Source of the DNA: Hyperoodon ampullatus
Lineage: Eukaryota > Chordata > Mammalia > Artiodactyla > Ziphiidae
Length of the DNA stretch: 64,000 bases
Direction: 5' to 3'
Assembly (NCBI GenBank): GCA_949752795.1
Contig: CATKHW010000562.1
Coordinates: 310,001-374,000, forward strand
Of the stretch, positions 36,578 to 50,488 are shown one piece after another. The notes beneath the pieces were generated by a model. That model was not told the origin of the DNA, ran no database searches, and saw only the letters and a program-made list of their open reading frames with translations. Positions within the stretch are counted from its first letter, which is position 1; each line of letters begins with the position of its first letter. Made by a program: the position numbers and the translations under genes.

Positions 36578-38316
36578 GGGAAATTCTTTACAATTCCTTC
36601 AGGGTCTCTGATGAAAGCTGGAATGACCCTATCTACAACGACAGCTGGATGTGGCATAAGGAGGGACACTTGGGACTGAGAAGATTGGTGAGATTGGGTG
36701 AGCAAATGCAGAAACTTTAAAGCACAAATGCCTGGCACCCATTCCATGGGTCCCAACTCTCCAGGTTGAAGGGAATATTACTACAGTTATAACATGTACG
36801 GGAAACCTAGAGAATGGACACACAGTGAATACGAAAGGTTTCTAAAACTCAACGAATAGTCCCTCTCCTGGTGCTCCGGTTTGACTTTCCATCTGCTTTA
36901 CTATCAACCTCCCAACTTGGAGAGACAGCCCCTTTAACCTCGTGGTTCGCACAGGTTGCCAATTTGGCAGAGGATGAAAGGGAAGAGCGAGATCCAATGA
37001 GAGAGTAGCTGTTAGGCATTTGGACGGGCACATATCACTGTAATTTCCCGGCAGGAAGAAGAATTAACCAAAGTCTCAGGCACCCACCGGGAACCAGTAT
37101 AGGTCCTGAAACAAAATTTTGGACTTGCGGTCAGCTCACCAAAAACGAGTTGAAAAATGGAGCTCAGGGGCACAGCAATTCACAAACTGGCCGAGTAATA
37201 AAGGACAACTATCGTCCAAACATCTGTTGAGGGAAGGCAACGAGGCGGACTTGAAAGCGAGGCAGAATAGCAGGAAACGGATTTCAAGAGGTACGTTGGA
37301 ATCGCCTTTAAAGCACAGGAAGAGGGGCACAACTTCGACAATGATGCACTTGGCCAAAAAGGGCGTATGCGTTTTCTCCTGAATATATTCAGGAGAAAAC
37401 GCATACGCCCTTTTTGGCCAAGCAAGCAAGCGGGCAATGCAAATCTGCACTACAAAGAAGTATCACTTCCCACCGGTCAAAAGGGACATCCACAAAATGT
37501 ATAAAAACCAGAAAGGCAAGACAGGCCCTGGAGAACAGGGAGCCTTGTTATGCTGATGGGCGAGATGTAAATTGCCAACTGCCTCTCTGGAGGAGTGCAT
37601 TGTGTTCCCTAAAACAAGTAAAGAACAGAGCTACAGAGCCAAGGGCACTTCCAGTCTACGGAATATACCTTGGGAAAACTGAAAATCAATAAGACAGCGC
37701 CACCCCAAAATTTAGGGCTGCACTGCTTTCAAGGACCTCAACTTGGGTACAACTTAAATATCCCAGGAAATATAAAAATGGTTGAAAAAATTGTGGTACT
37801 TACATACGATGGAATATCCCTCAGCCATGAAATCAATGTCATAAGACCAGTAGCAGCAAAATGGGTGGATTCAGGTACGATGATTCTAAGTGAAATAAGT
37901 CACACAGAAAAAGAAACTTATCATAAGATATCACTTTTGAAGATCCTGTAAACTTGGCTACACTTGAACTGAGTTAGGAAAGAGAACAGTGTCTCACATG
38001 TAGAAAACACTCTTATGCCTGCTTAAGGGGGAAGGACAGGTGGGGTGATGCATAAAACCAGAGTTTGATATAAGCACAGGTACCGTTCCAAAAACCAACT
38101 ATGGAATAGACAAAACCTACACCTTCCTCAGTGAAAGGGACTCAAAACCCCATATTTCCCGCAGAGGAATATATCTGACTAGTAAGAATCTTAAAACCTA
38201 TGGATTGATATGTCTCCGTAAGGGAATCAAGTGTGTCTAGACTGTCATAAACATGGGAGCGAGAATCAGCTAAAACCCACTATAAAAAGGAATTTCAAAA
38301 ACAAAACAAAAAAACT
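36578..38316. repeat. Satellite monomer 12
   Basis: 1,739 bp with a perfect palindrome at 37349-37422. It shares private changes with monomer 13 ('ccaaacatctgttg', 'ggaaacggatttc', 'aaaatgtataaaaacc'), marking a recent duplicate pair. Confidence 0.95.
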
Positions 38317-40055
38317 GGGAAATTCTTTACAATTCCTTCAGGGTCTCTGATGAAACCTGGAATGACCCTATCTACAATGACAGCTGGATGTGGCATAAGG
38401 CTGGACACTTGGGACTGAGAGGATTGGTGAGATTGGGTGAGCAAATGCAGACCCTTTAAAGAACAAATGCCTGGCACCCATTCCATGGGTCCCAACTCTC
38501 CAGGTTGAAGGGAATATTACTACAGCTATAACATGTACGGGAAACATAGAGAACGGACACACTGTGAATACGAAAGGTTTCTAAAACTCAACCAATAGTC
38601 CCTCTCCTGGTGCTCCGGTTTGACTTTCCATCTGCTTTACTATCAACCTCCCAACTTGGAGAGACAGCCCCTTTAACCTCGTGGTTCGCACAGGTTGCCA
38701 ATTTGGCAGAGGATGAAAGGGAAGAGTGAGATCCAATGAGAGAGTAGCTGTTAGGCATTTGGACGGGCACATATCACTGTAATTTCCCGGCAGGAAGAAG
38801 AATTAACCAAAGTCTCAGGCACCCACCGGGAACCAGTATAGGTCCTGAAACAAAATTTTGGACTTGCGGTCAGCTCACCAAAAACGAGTTGAAAAATGGA
38901 GCTCAGGGGCACAGCAATTCACAAACTGGCCGAGTAATAAAGGACAACTATCGTCCAAACATCTGTTGAGGGAAGGCAACGAGGCGGACTTGAAAGCGAG
39001 GCAGAATAGCAGGAAACGGATTTCAAGAGGTACGTTGGAATCGCCTTTAAAGCACAGGAAGAGGGGCACAACTTCGACAATGATGCACTTGGCCAAAAAG
39101 TGCGTATGCGTTTTCTCCTGAATATATTCAGGAGAAAACGCATACGCCCTTTTTGGCCAAGCAAGCAAGCGGGCAATGCAAATCTGCACTACAAAGAAGT
39201 ATCACTTCCCACCGGTCAAAAGGGACATCCACAAAATGTATAAAAACCAGAAAGGCAAGACAGGCCCTGGAGAACAGGGAGCCTTGTTATGCTGATGGGC
39301 GAGATGTAAATTGCCAACTGCCTCTCTGGAGGAGTGCATTGTGTTCCATAAAACAGGTAAAGAACAGAGCTACAGAGCCAAGGGCACTTCCAGTCTAGGG
39401 AATATACCTTGGGAAAACTGAAAATCAATAAGACAGAGCCACCCCAAAATTTAGGGCTGCACTGCTTACAAGGACCTCAACTTGGGTACACCTTAAATAT
39501 CCCAGGAAATATAAAAATGGTTCAAAAAATTGTGGTACTTACGTACGATGGAATATCCCTCAGCCATGAAATCAATGTCATAAGACCAGTAGCAGCAAAA
39601 TGGGTGGATTCAGGTACGATGATTCTAAGTGAAATAAGTCACACAGAAAAAGAAACTTATCATAAGATATCACTTATGAATATCCTGTAAACATGGCTAC
39701 ACTTGAACTGAGTTACGAAAGAGAACAGTGGCTCACATTTAGAAAACACTCTTATGCCTGCTTAAGGGGGAAGGAGAGGCGGGGTGATGCATAAAACCAG
39801 AGTTTGATATAAGAACAGGTACCGTTCCAAAAACCAACTATGGAATAGACAAGACCTACACCTTCCTCAGTGAAAGGGACTCAAAATCCCATATTTCCCG
39901 CAGAGGAATATATCTGACTAGTAAGAATCTTAAAACCTATGTATTGATATGTCTCCGTAGGGGAATCAAGTGTGTCTAGACTGGCATAAACATGGCAGCG
40001 AGAATCAGCTCAAACCCACTATAAAAAGGAATTTCAAAAACAAAACAAAAAAACT
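38317..40055. repeat. Satellite monomer 13
   Basis: 1,739 bp, sister of monomer 12. The palindrome at 39088-39161 has one mismatch in the left arm (aagtgcg). Confidence 0.95.
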
Positions 40056-41792
40056 GGGAAATTCTTTACAATTCCTTCAGGGTCTCTGATGAAACCTGGA
40101 ATGACCGTATCTACAACAACAGCTGGATGTGGAATAACGCTGGACGCTTGGGACTGAGACGATTGTTGAGATTGGGTGAGCAACTGCAGACCCTTTAAAG
40201 CACAAATGCCTGGCACCCATTCCATGGGTCCCAACTCTCCAGGTTGAAGGGAATATTACTACAGCTATAACATTTATGGGAAACGTAGGGAACGGACACA
40301 CTGTGAATACGAAAGGTTTCTAAAACTCAACGAATAGTCCCTATCCTGGTGCTCCGGTTTGACTTTTCATCTGCTTTACTATCAACCTCCCAATTTGGAG
40401 AGACAGCCCCTTTAACCTCCTGGTTCGCACAGGTTGCCAATTTGGCAGAGGATGAAAGGGAAGAGGGAGAACCAATGAGAGAGTAGCTGTTAGGCATTTG
40501 GACGGGCCCATATCACAGTAATTTCCAGCAGGAAGAAGAATTAACCAAAGTCTCAGCCACCCACCGGAAACCAGTATAGGTCCTGAACCAAAATTTTGGA
40601 CTTGCAGTCAGCTCACCAAAAACGAGTTGAAAAATGGAGCTCAGGGGCACAGCAATTCACAAACTGGCCAAGTAATAAAGGACAACTATCGTCCAAAAAT
40701 CTGTTGAGGGATGGCAACGAGGCGGACTTGAAAGCGAGTCAGAATAGCAGGAAGCGGATTTCAAGAGGTACGTTGGAATCGCCTTTAAAGCACAGGAAGA
40801 GGGGCACAACTTCGACAATGATGCACTTGGCCAAAAAGGGCGTATGCGTTTTCTCCTGAATATATTCAGGGGAAAACCTATATGCCCTTTTTGGCCAAGC
40901 AAGCAAGCTGGCAATGCAGATCTGCACTACAAAGAAGTATCACTTCCCACCGGTCAAAAGGGACATCCACAAAATGTGTAAAAACCAGAAAGGCAAGACA
41001 GGCCCTGGAGAATAGGGAGCCTTGTTATGCTGATGGGCGGGATGTAAATTGCCAACTGCCTCTCTGGTGGAATGCATTGTGTTCCCTAAAACAAGTAAAC
41101 AACAGAGCTACAGAGCCGAGGGCACTTCCAGTCTAGGGAATATACCTTGGGAAAACTGAAAATCAATAAGACAGAGCCACCCCAAAATTTAGGGCTGCAC
41201 TGCTTACAAGGACCTCAGCTTGAGTACACCTTAAATATCCCAGGAAATATAAAAATGGTTCAAAAATTGTGGTACTTACGTACGATGGAATATCCCTCAG
41301 CCATGAAATCAATGTCATAAGACCAGTAGCAGCAAAATGGGTGGATTCAGGTTCGATGATTCTAAGTGAAATAAGTCACACAGAAAAAGAATCTTATCAT
41401 AAGATATCACTTATGAAGATCCTGTAAACATGGCTACACTTGAACTGAGTTAGGAAAGAGAACAGTGTCTCACATTTAGAAAACACCCTTATGCCTTCTT
41501 AAGGGGGAAGGAGAGGTGGGGTGATGCATAAAACCAGAGTTTGATATAAGCACAGGTACCGTTCCAAAAACCAACTATGGAATAGACAAGACCTACACCT
41601 TCCTCAGTGAAAGGGACTCAAAACCCCATATTTCCCGCATTGGAATATATCTGACTAGTAAGAAACTTAAAACCTATGGATTGATATGTCTCCGTAAGGG
41701 AATCAAGTGTGTCTAGACTGGCATAAACATGGCAGCGAGAATCAGCTCAAACCCACTATAAAAAGGAATTTCAAAAACAAAACAAAAAAACT
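40056..41792. repeat. Satellite monomer 14
   Basis: 1,737 bp. The palindrome at 40826-40899 has an altered right arm ('ggggaaaacctatatgccc'). Confidence 0.95.
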
Positions 41793-43531
41793 GGGAAATT
41801 CTTTACAATTCCTTCAGGGTCTCTGATGAAACCTGGAATGACCCTATCTACAATGACACCTGGATGTGGCATAAGGCTGGACACTTGGGACTGAGACGAT
41901 TGGTGAGATTGGGTGAGCAAATGCAGACCCTTTAAAGCAATAATGCATGGCACCCATTCCATGGGTCCGAACTCTCCATGTTGAAGGGAATATTACTACA
42001 GTTATAACATGTACGAGAAACCTAGAGAACGGACACACTGTGAATACGAAAGGTTTCTAAAACTCAACGAATAGTCCCTCTCCTGGTGCTCCGGTTTGAC
42101 TTTCCATCTGCTTTACTATCAATCTCCCAACTTGGAGAGACAGCCCCTTCAACCTCCTGGTTCACACAGGTTTCCAATTTGGCAGAGGATGAAAGGGAAG
42201 AGGGAGAACCAATGAGAGAGTAGCTGTTAGGCGTTTGAAGGGGCATATATCACTCTAACTTCCCGGCAGGAAGAAGAATTAACCAAAGTCTCAGCCACCC
42301 ACCGGGAACCAGCATAGGTCCTGAACCAAAATTTTGGACTTGCGGTCAGCTCACCAAAAACGAGTTGAAAAATGGAGCTCAGGGGCACAGCAATTCACAA
42401 ACTGGCCGAGTAATAAAGGACAACTATCGTCCAAAAATCTGTTGAGGGAAGGCATTGAGGTGGACTTGAAAGCGAGGCAGAATAGCAGGAAACAGATTTC
42501 AAGAGGTACGTTGGAATCGCCTGTAAAGCACAGGAAGTGGGACACAACTTCGACAATGATGCACTTGGCCAAAATGGGCGTATGCGTTTTCTCCTGAATA
42601 TATTCAGGAGAAAACGCATACGCCCTTTTTGGCCAAGCAAGCAAGCGGGCAATGCAAATCAGCACTACAAAGAAGTATCACTTCCCACTGGTCAAAAGGG
42701 ACATCCAGAAAATGTGTAAAAACCAGAAAGGCAAGACAGGCGCTGGAGAACAGGGAGCCTTGTTATGCTGATGGGCGGGATGTAAATTGCCAACTGCCTC
42801 TCTGGAGGAGTACATTGTATTCCCTAAAACAAGTAAACAGCCGAGCTACAGAGCCAAGGGCACTTCCAGTCTAGGGAATATACCTTGGGAAAACTGAAAA
42901 TCAATAAGACAGAGCCACCCCAAAATTTAGGGCTGCACTGCTTATAAGGACCTCAACTTGGGTACACCTTAAATATCCCAGGAAATATAAAAATGGTTCA
43001 AAAAATTGTGGTACTTACGTACGATGGAATATCCCTCAGCCATGAAATCAATGTCATAAGACCAGTAGCAGCAAAATGGGTGGATTCAGGTACGATGATT
43101 CTAAGTGAAATAAGTCACACAGAAAAAGAAACTTATCGTAAGATATCACTTATGAAGATCCTGTAAACATGGCTACACTTGAACTGAGATAGGAAAGAGA
43201 AGAGTGTCTCACATTTAGAAAACACTCTTATGCCTGCTTAAGGGGGAAGGAGAGGTGGGGTGATGCATAAAACCAGAGTTTGATATAAGCACAGGTACCG
43301 TTCCAAAAACCAACTATGGAATAGACAAGACCTACACCTTCCTCAGTGAAAGGGATTCAATGCCCCATATTTCCCGCAGAGGAATATATCTGACTACTAA
43401 GAATCTTAAAACCTATGGATTGATATGTCTCCGTAAGGGAATCAAGTGTGTCTAGACTGGCCTAAACATGGCAGCGAGAATCAGTTCAAACCCACTATAA
43501 AAAGGAATTTCAAAAACAAAACAAAAAAACT
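41793..43531. repeat. Satellite monomer 15
   Basis: 1,739 bp. The palindrome at 42564-42637 has one left-arm mismatch (aaaatgggcg). Confidence 0.95.
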
Positions 43532-45270
43532 GGGAAATTCTTTACAATTCCTTCAGGGTCTCTGATGAAACCTGGAATGACCCTATCTACAATGACAGCT
43601 GGATGTGGCATAAGGCTGGACACTTGGGACTGAGAGGATTGGTGAGATTGGGTGAGCAAATGCAGACCCTTTAAAGAACAAATGCCTGGCACCCATTCCA
43701 TGGGTCCCAACTCTCCAGGTTGAAGAGAATATTACTACAGCTATAACATGTACGGGAAACATAGAGAACGGACACACTGTGAATACGAATGGTTTCTAAA
43801 ACTCAACGAATAGTCCCTCTCCTGGTGCTCCGGTTTGACTTTCCATCTGCTTTACTATCAACCTCCCAACTTGGAGAGACAGCCCCTTTAACCTCCTGGT
43901 TCGCACAGGTTGCCAATTTGGCAGAGGATGAAAGGGAAGAGGGAGAACCAATGAGAGAGTAGCTGTTAGGCATTTGGACGGGCACATATCACTGTAATTT
44001 CCCGGCAGGAAGAAGAATTAACCAAAATCTCAGCCACCAACCGGGAACCAGTATAGGTCCTGAACCAAAATTTTGGACTTGCGGTCTGCTCACCAAAAAT
44101 GAGATGAAAAATGGAGCTCAGGGGCACAGCAATTCACAAACTGGCCGAGTAATAAAGGACAACTATCGTCCAAAAATCTGTTGAGGGAAGGCAACGAGGC
44201 GGACTTGAAAGTGAGGCAGAATAGCAGGAAACAGATTTCAAGAGGTACGTTGGAATCGCCTTTAAAGCACAGGAAGAGGGGCACAACTTCGACAATGATG
44301 CACTTGGCTAAAAAGGGCATATGCGTTTTCTCCTGAATATATTCAGGAGAAAACGCATACACCCTTTTTGGCCAAGCAAGCAAGCGGGCAATGCAAATCT
44401 GCACTACAAAGAAGTATCCCTTCCCACCGGTCAAAAGGGACATCCACAAAATGTGTAAAAACCAGAAAGGCAAGACAGGACCTGGAGAACAGGGAGCCTT
44501 GTTATGCTGATGGGTGGGATGTAAATTGCCAACTGACTCTCCGGAGGAGTACATTGTGTTCCCTAAAACAAGTAAAGAACAGAGCTACAGAGCCAAGGGC
44601 ACTTCCAGTCTACGGAATATACCTTGGGAAAACTGAAAATCAATAAGACAGCGCCACCCCAAAATTTAGGGCTGCACTGCTTTCAAGGACCTCAACTTGG
44701 GTACAACTTAAATATCCCAGGAAATATAAAAATGGTTGAAAAAATTGTGGTACTTACGTACGATGGAATATCCCTCAGCCATGAAATCAATGTCATAAGA
44801 CCAGTAGCAGCAAAATGGGTGGATTCAGGTACGATGATTCTAAGTGAAATAAGTCACACAGAAAAAGAAACTTATCATAAGATATCACTTATGAAGATCC
44901 TGTAAACTTGGCTACACTTGAACTGAGTTAGGAAAGAGAACAGTGTCTCACATGTAGAAAACACTCTTATGCCTGCTTAAGGGGGAAGGAGAGGTGGGGT
45001 GATGCATAAAACCAGAGTTTGATATAAGCACAGGTACCGTTCCAAAAACCAACTATGGAATAGACAAGACCTACACCTTCCTCAGTGAAAGGGACTCAAA
45101 ACCCCATATTTCCCGCATTGGAATATATCTGACTAGTAAGAATCTTAAAACCTATGGATTGATATGTCTCCGTAAGGGAATCAAGTGTGTCTAGACTGGC
45201 CTAAACATGGCAGCGAGAATCAGCTCAAACCCACTATAAAAAGGAATTTCAAAAACAAAACAAAAAAACT
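43532..45270. repeat. Satellite monomer 16 (subtype D)
   Basis: 1,739 bp. It carries the D markers 'gagatgaaaaatgg', 'ggctaaaaagggcatatgcg' and 'gactctccggagg'. Palindrome at 44303-44376 with three mismatched pairs. Confidence 0.94.
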
Positions 45271-47009
45271 GGGAAATTCTTTACAATTCCTTCAGGGTCT
45301 CTGATGAAACCTGGAATGACCCTATCTACAATGACAGCTGGATGTGGCATAAGGCTGGACACTTGGGACTGAGAGGATTGGTGAGATTGGGTGAGCAAAT
45401 GCAGACCCTTTAAAGAACAAATGCCTGGCACCCATTCCATGGGTCCCAACTCTCCAGGTTGAAGGGAATATTACTACAGCTATAACATGTACGGGAAACA
45501 TAGAGAACGGACACACTGTGAATACGAAAGGTTTCTAAAACTCAACGAATAGTCCCTCTCCTGGTGCTCCGGTTTGACTTTCCATCTGCTTTACTATCAA
45601 CCTCCCAACTTGGAGAGACAGCCCCTTTAACCTCGTGGTTCGCACAGGTTGCCAATTTGGCAGAGGATGAAAGGGAAGAGGGAGAACCAATGAGAGAGTA
45701 GCTGTTAGGCATTTGGACGGGCACATATCACTGTAATTTCCCGGCAGGAAGAAGAATTATACAAAATCTCAGCCACCAACCGGGAACAAGTATAGGTCCT
45801 GAACCAAAATTTTGGACTTGCGGTCAGCTCACCAAAAACGAGATGAAAAATGGAGCTCAGGGGCACAGCAATTCACAAACTGGCCGAGTAATAAAGGACA
45901 ACTATCGTCCAAAAATCTGTTGAGGGAAGGCAACGAGGCGGACTTGAAAGTGAGGCAGAATAGCAGGAAACAGATTTCAAGAGGTACGTTGGAATCGCCT
46001 TTAAAGCACAGGAAGAGGGGCACAACTTCGACAATGATGCACTTGGCTAAAAAGGGCATATGCGTTTTCTCCTGAATATATTCAGGAGAAAACGCATACG
46101 CCCTTTTTGGCCAAGCAAGCAAGCGGGCAATGCAAATCTGCACTACAAAGAAGTATCCCTTCCCACCGGTCAAAAGGGACATCCACAAAATGTGTAAAAA
46201 CCAGAAAGGCAAGACAGGACCTGGAGAACAGGGAGCCTTGTTATGCTGATGGGTGGGATGTAAATTGCCAACTGACTCTCCGGAGGAGTACATTGTGTTC
46301 CCTAAAACAAGTAAAGAACAGAGCTACAGAGCCAAGGGCACTTCCAGTCTACGGAATATACCTTGGGAAAACTGAAAATCAATAAGACAGCGCCACCCCA
46401 AAATTTAGGGCTGCACTGCTTTCAAGGACCTCAACTAGGGTACAACTTAAATATCCCAGGAAATATAAAAATGGTTGAAAAAATTGTGGTACTTACGTAC
46501 GATGGAATATCCCTCAGCCATGAAATCAATGTCATAAGACCAGTAGCAGCAAAATGGGTGGATTCAGGTACGATGATTCTAAGTGAAATAAGTCACACAG
46601 AAAAAGAAACTTATCATAAGATATCACTTATGAAGATCCTGTAAACTTGGCTACACTTGAACTGAGTTAGGAAAGAGAACAGTGTCTCACATGTAGAAAA
46701 CACTCTTATGCCTGCTTAAGGGGGAAGGAGAGGTGGGGTGATGCATAAAACCAGAGTTTGATATAAGCACAGGTACCGTTCCAAAAACCAACTATGGAAT
46801 AGACAAGACCTACACCTTCCTCAGTGAAAGGGACTCAAAACCCCATATTTCCCGCAGAGGAATATATCTGACTAGTAAGAATATTAAAACCTATGGATTG
46901 ATATGTCTCCGTAAGGGAATCAAGTGTGTCTAGACTGTCATAAACATGGCAGCGAGAATCAGCTCAAACCCACTATAAAAAGGAATTTCAAAAACAAAAC
47001 AAAAAAACT
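45271..47009. repeat. Satellite monomer 17 (subtype D)
   Basis: 1,739 bp, nearly identical to monomers 16 and 22. Palindrome at 46042-46115 with two left-arm mismatches. Confidence 0.94.
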
Positions 47010-48750
47010 GGGAAATTCTTTACAATTCCTTCAGGGTCTCTGATGAAACCTGGAATGACCCTATCTACAATGACAGCTGGATGTGGCATAAGGCTGGACA
47101 CTTGGGACTGAGAGGATTGGTGAGATTGGGTGAGCAAATGCAGACCCTTTAAAGAACAAATGCCTGGCACCCATTCCATGGGTCCCAACTCTCCAGGTTG
47201 AAGGGAATATTACTACAGCTATAACATGTACGGGAAACCTAGAGAACGGACACACTGTGAATACGAAAGGTTTTTAAAACTCAACGAATAGTCCCTCTCC
47301 TGGTGCTCCGGTTTGACTTTCCATCTGCTTTACTATCAACCTCCCAACTTGGAGAGACAGCCCCTTTAACCTCCTGGTTCGAACAGGTTGCCAATTTGGC
47401 AGAGGATGAAAGGGAAGAGGGAGAACCAATGAGAGCGTAGCTGTTAGGCGTTTGAACGGGCATATATCACTCTAACTAACCGGCAGGAAGAAGAATTAAC
47501 CAAAGTATCAGCCACCCATCGGGAACCAGTATAGGTCCTGAACCAAAATTTTGGACTTGCGGTCAGCTCACCAAAAACGAGTTGAAAAATGGAGCTCAGG
47601 GGCACAGCAATTCACAAACTGGCCGAGTAATAAAGGACAACTATCGTCCAAAAATCTGTTGAGGGAAGGCAACGAGGTGGACTTGAAAGCGAGGCAGAAT
47701 AGCAGGAAACAGATTTCAATAGGTACGTTGGAATCGCCTTTAAAGCACAGGAAGAGGGGCACATCTTCGAAAATGATGCACTTGGCCAAAAAGGGCGTAT
47801 GCATTTTCTCCTGAATATATTCAGGAGAAAAACGCATACGCCCTTTTTGGCCAAGCAAGCAAGCGGGCAATGCAAATCTGCACTACAAAGAAGTATCACT
47901 TCCCACCGGTCAAAAGGGACATCCACAAAATGTGTAAAAACCAGAAAGGCAAGACAGGCCCTTGAGAACAGGGAGACTTGTTATGCTGATGGGCGGGACA
48001 TAAATTGGCAACTGCCTCTCTGGAGGAGTATATTGTGTTCCCTAAAACAAGTAAAGAACAGAGCTACAGAGCCAAGGGCACTTCCAGTCTAGGGAATATA
48101 CCTTGGGAAAACTGAAAATCAATAAGACAGTGGCACCCCAATATATAGGGCTGCACTGCTTACAAGGACCTCAACTTGGGTACACCTTAAATATCCCAGG
48201 AAATATAAAAATGGTACAAAAAAATTGTGGTACTTACGTACGAAGGAATATCCCTCAGCCATGAAATCAATGTCATAAGACCAGTAGCAGCAAAATGGGA
48301 GGATTCAGGTACGATGAATCTAAGTGAAATAAGTTACACAGAAAAAGAAACTTATCATAAGATATCACTTATGAAGATCCTGTAAACATGGCTACACTTG
48401 AACTGAGTTAGGAAACAGAACAGTGTCTCACATTTAGAAAACACTCTTATGCCTGCTTAAGGGGGAAGGAGAGGTGGGGAGATGCATAAAACCATAGTTT
48501 GATATAAGCACAGGTACCGTTCCAAAAACCAACTATGGAATAGACAAGACCTACACCTTCCTCAGTGAAAGGGACTCAAAACGCCATATTTCCCGCAGAG
48601 GAATATATCTGACTAGTAAGAATCTTAAAACCTATGGATTGATATGTCTCCGTAAGGGAATCAAGTGTGTCTAGACTGGCATAAACATGGCAGCGAGAAT
48701 CAGCTCAAACCCACTATAAAAAGGAATTTCAAAAACAAAACAAAAAAACT
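47010..48750. repeat. Satellite monomer 18
   Basis: 1,741 bp. The palindrome at 47781-47855 carries one extra A in the right arm (gagaaaaacg) and gcatttt in the left. Confidence 0.94.
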
Positions 48751-50488
48751 TGGAAATTCTTTACAATTCCTTCAGGGTCTCTGATGAAACCTGGAATGAC
48801 CTTATCTACAACGACAGCTGGATGTGGCATAAGGCTGGACACTTGGGACTGAGACGATTGGTGAGATTGGGTGAGCAAATGCAGAACCTTTAAAGCAATA
48901 ATGCCTGGCACCCAATCCATGGGTCCCAACTCTCCAGGTTGAAGGGAATATTACTACAGCTATAACATGTACGGGAACCCTAGAGAACGGACACACTGTG
49001 AATACGAAAGGTTTCTAAAACTCAACGAATAGTCCCTCTCCTGGTGCTCCGGTTTGACTTTTCATCTGCTTTACTATCAATCTCCCAACTTGGAGAGACA
49101 GCCCCTTCAACCTCCTGGTTCGCACAGGTTTCCAATTTGGCAGAGGATGAAAGGGAAGAGGGAGAACCAATGAGAGAGTAGCTGTTAGGCATTTGAACGG
49201 GCATATATCACTCTAACTTCCCGGGAGGAAGAAGAATTAACCAAAGCCTCAGCCACCCACCGGGAACCAGCATAGGTCCTGAACCAAAATTTTGGACTTG
49301 CGGTCAGCTCACCAAAAACGAGTTGAAAAATGGAGCTCAGGGGCACAGCAATTCACAAACTGGCCGAGTAATAAAGGACAACTATCGTCCAAAAATCTGT
49401 TGAGAGAAGGCAACGAGGCGGACTTGAAAGCGAGGCAGAATAGCAGGAAACAGATTTCAGGTGGTACGTTGGAATCGCCTTTAAAGCACAGGAAGAGGGA
49501 CACAACTTCGAATATGATGCACTTGGCCAAAAAGGGCGTATGCGTTTTCTCCTGAATATATTCAGGAGAAAACGCATACGCCCTTTTTGGCCAAGCAAGC
49601 AAGCGGGCAATGCAAATCTGCACTACAAAGAAGTATCACTTCCCACCGGTCAAAAGGGACATCCACAAAATGTGTAAAAACCAGAAAGGCAAGACAGGCA
49701 CTGGAGAACAGGGAGCTTGTTATGCTGACGGGCGGGATGTAAATTGCCAACTGCCTATCTGGAGGAGTGCATTGTGTTCCCTAAAACAAGTAAACAACTG
49801 AGCTACAGACCCAAGGGCACTTCCAGTCTACGGAATATACCTTGGGAAAACTGAAAATCAATAAGACAGAGCCACGCCAAAATTTAGGGCTGCACTGCTT
49901 ACAAGGACCTCAACTTGGGTACACCTTAAATATCCCAGGAAATATAAAAATGGTTCAAAAAAGTGTGGTACTTACGTACGATGGAATATCCCTCAGCCAT
50001 GAAATCAATGTCATAAGACCAGTAGCAGCAAAATGGGTGGATTCAGGTACGATGATTCTAAGTGAAATAAGTAACAGAGAAAAAGAAACTTATCATAAGA
50101 TATCACTTATAAAGATCCTGTAAACATGGCTACACTTGATCTGAGATAGGAAAGAGAACAGTGTCTCACATTTAGAAAACACTCTTATGCCTGCTTAAGG
50201 GGGAAGGAGAGGTGGGGTGATGCATAAAACCAGAGTTTGATATAAGCACAGGTACCGTTCCAAAAACCAACTATGGAATAGACAAGACCTACACCTTCCT
50301 CAGTGAAAGGGATTCAAAGACCCACATTTCCCGCAGAGGAATATATTTGATTACTAAAAATCTTAAAACCTATGTATTGATATGTCTCCGTAAGAGAATC
50401 AAGTGTGTCTAGACTGGCATAAACATGGCAGCGAGAATCAGGTCAAACCCACTATAAAAAGGAATTTCAAAAACAAAACAAAAAAACT
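48751..50488. repeat. Satellite monomer 19 (subtype A)
   Basis: 1,738 bp. A markers: 'tttcaggtggtacg', 'tcgaatatgatg' and, in the tail, 'gggattcaaagacccac'. Perfect palindrome at 49522-49595. Confidence 0.94.
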
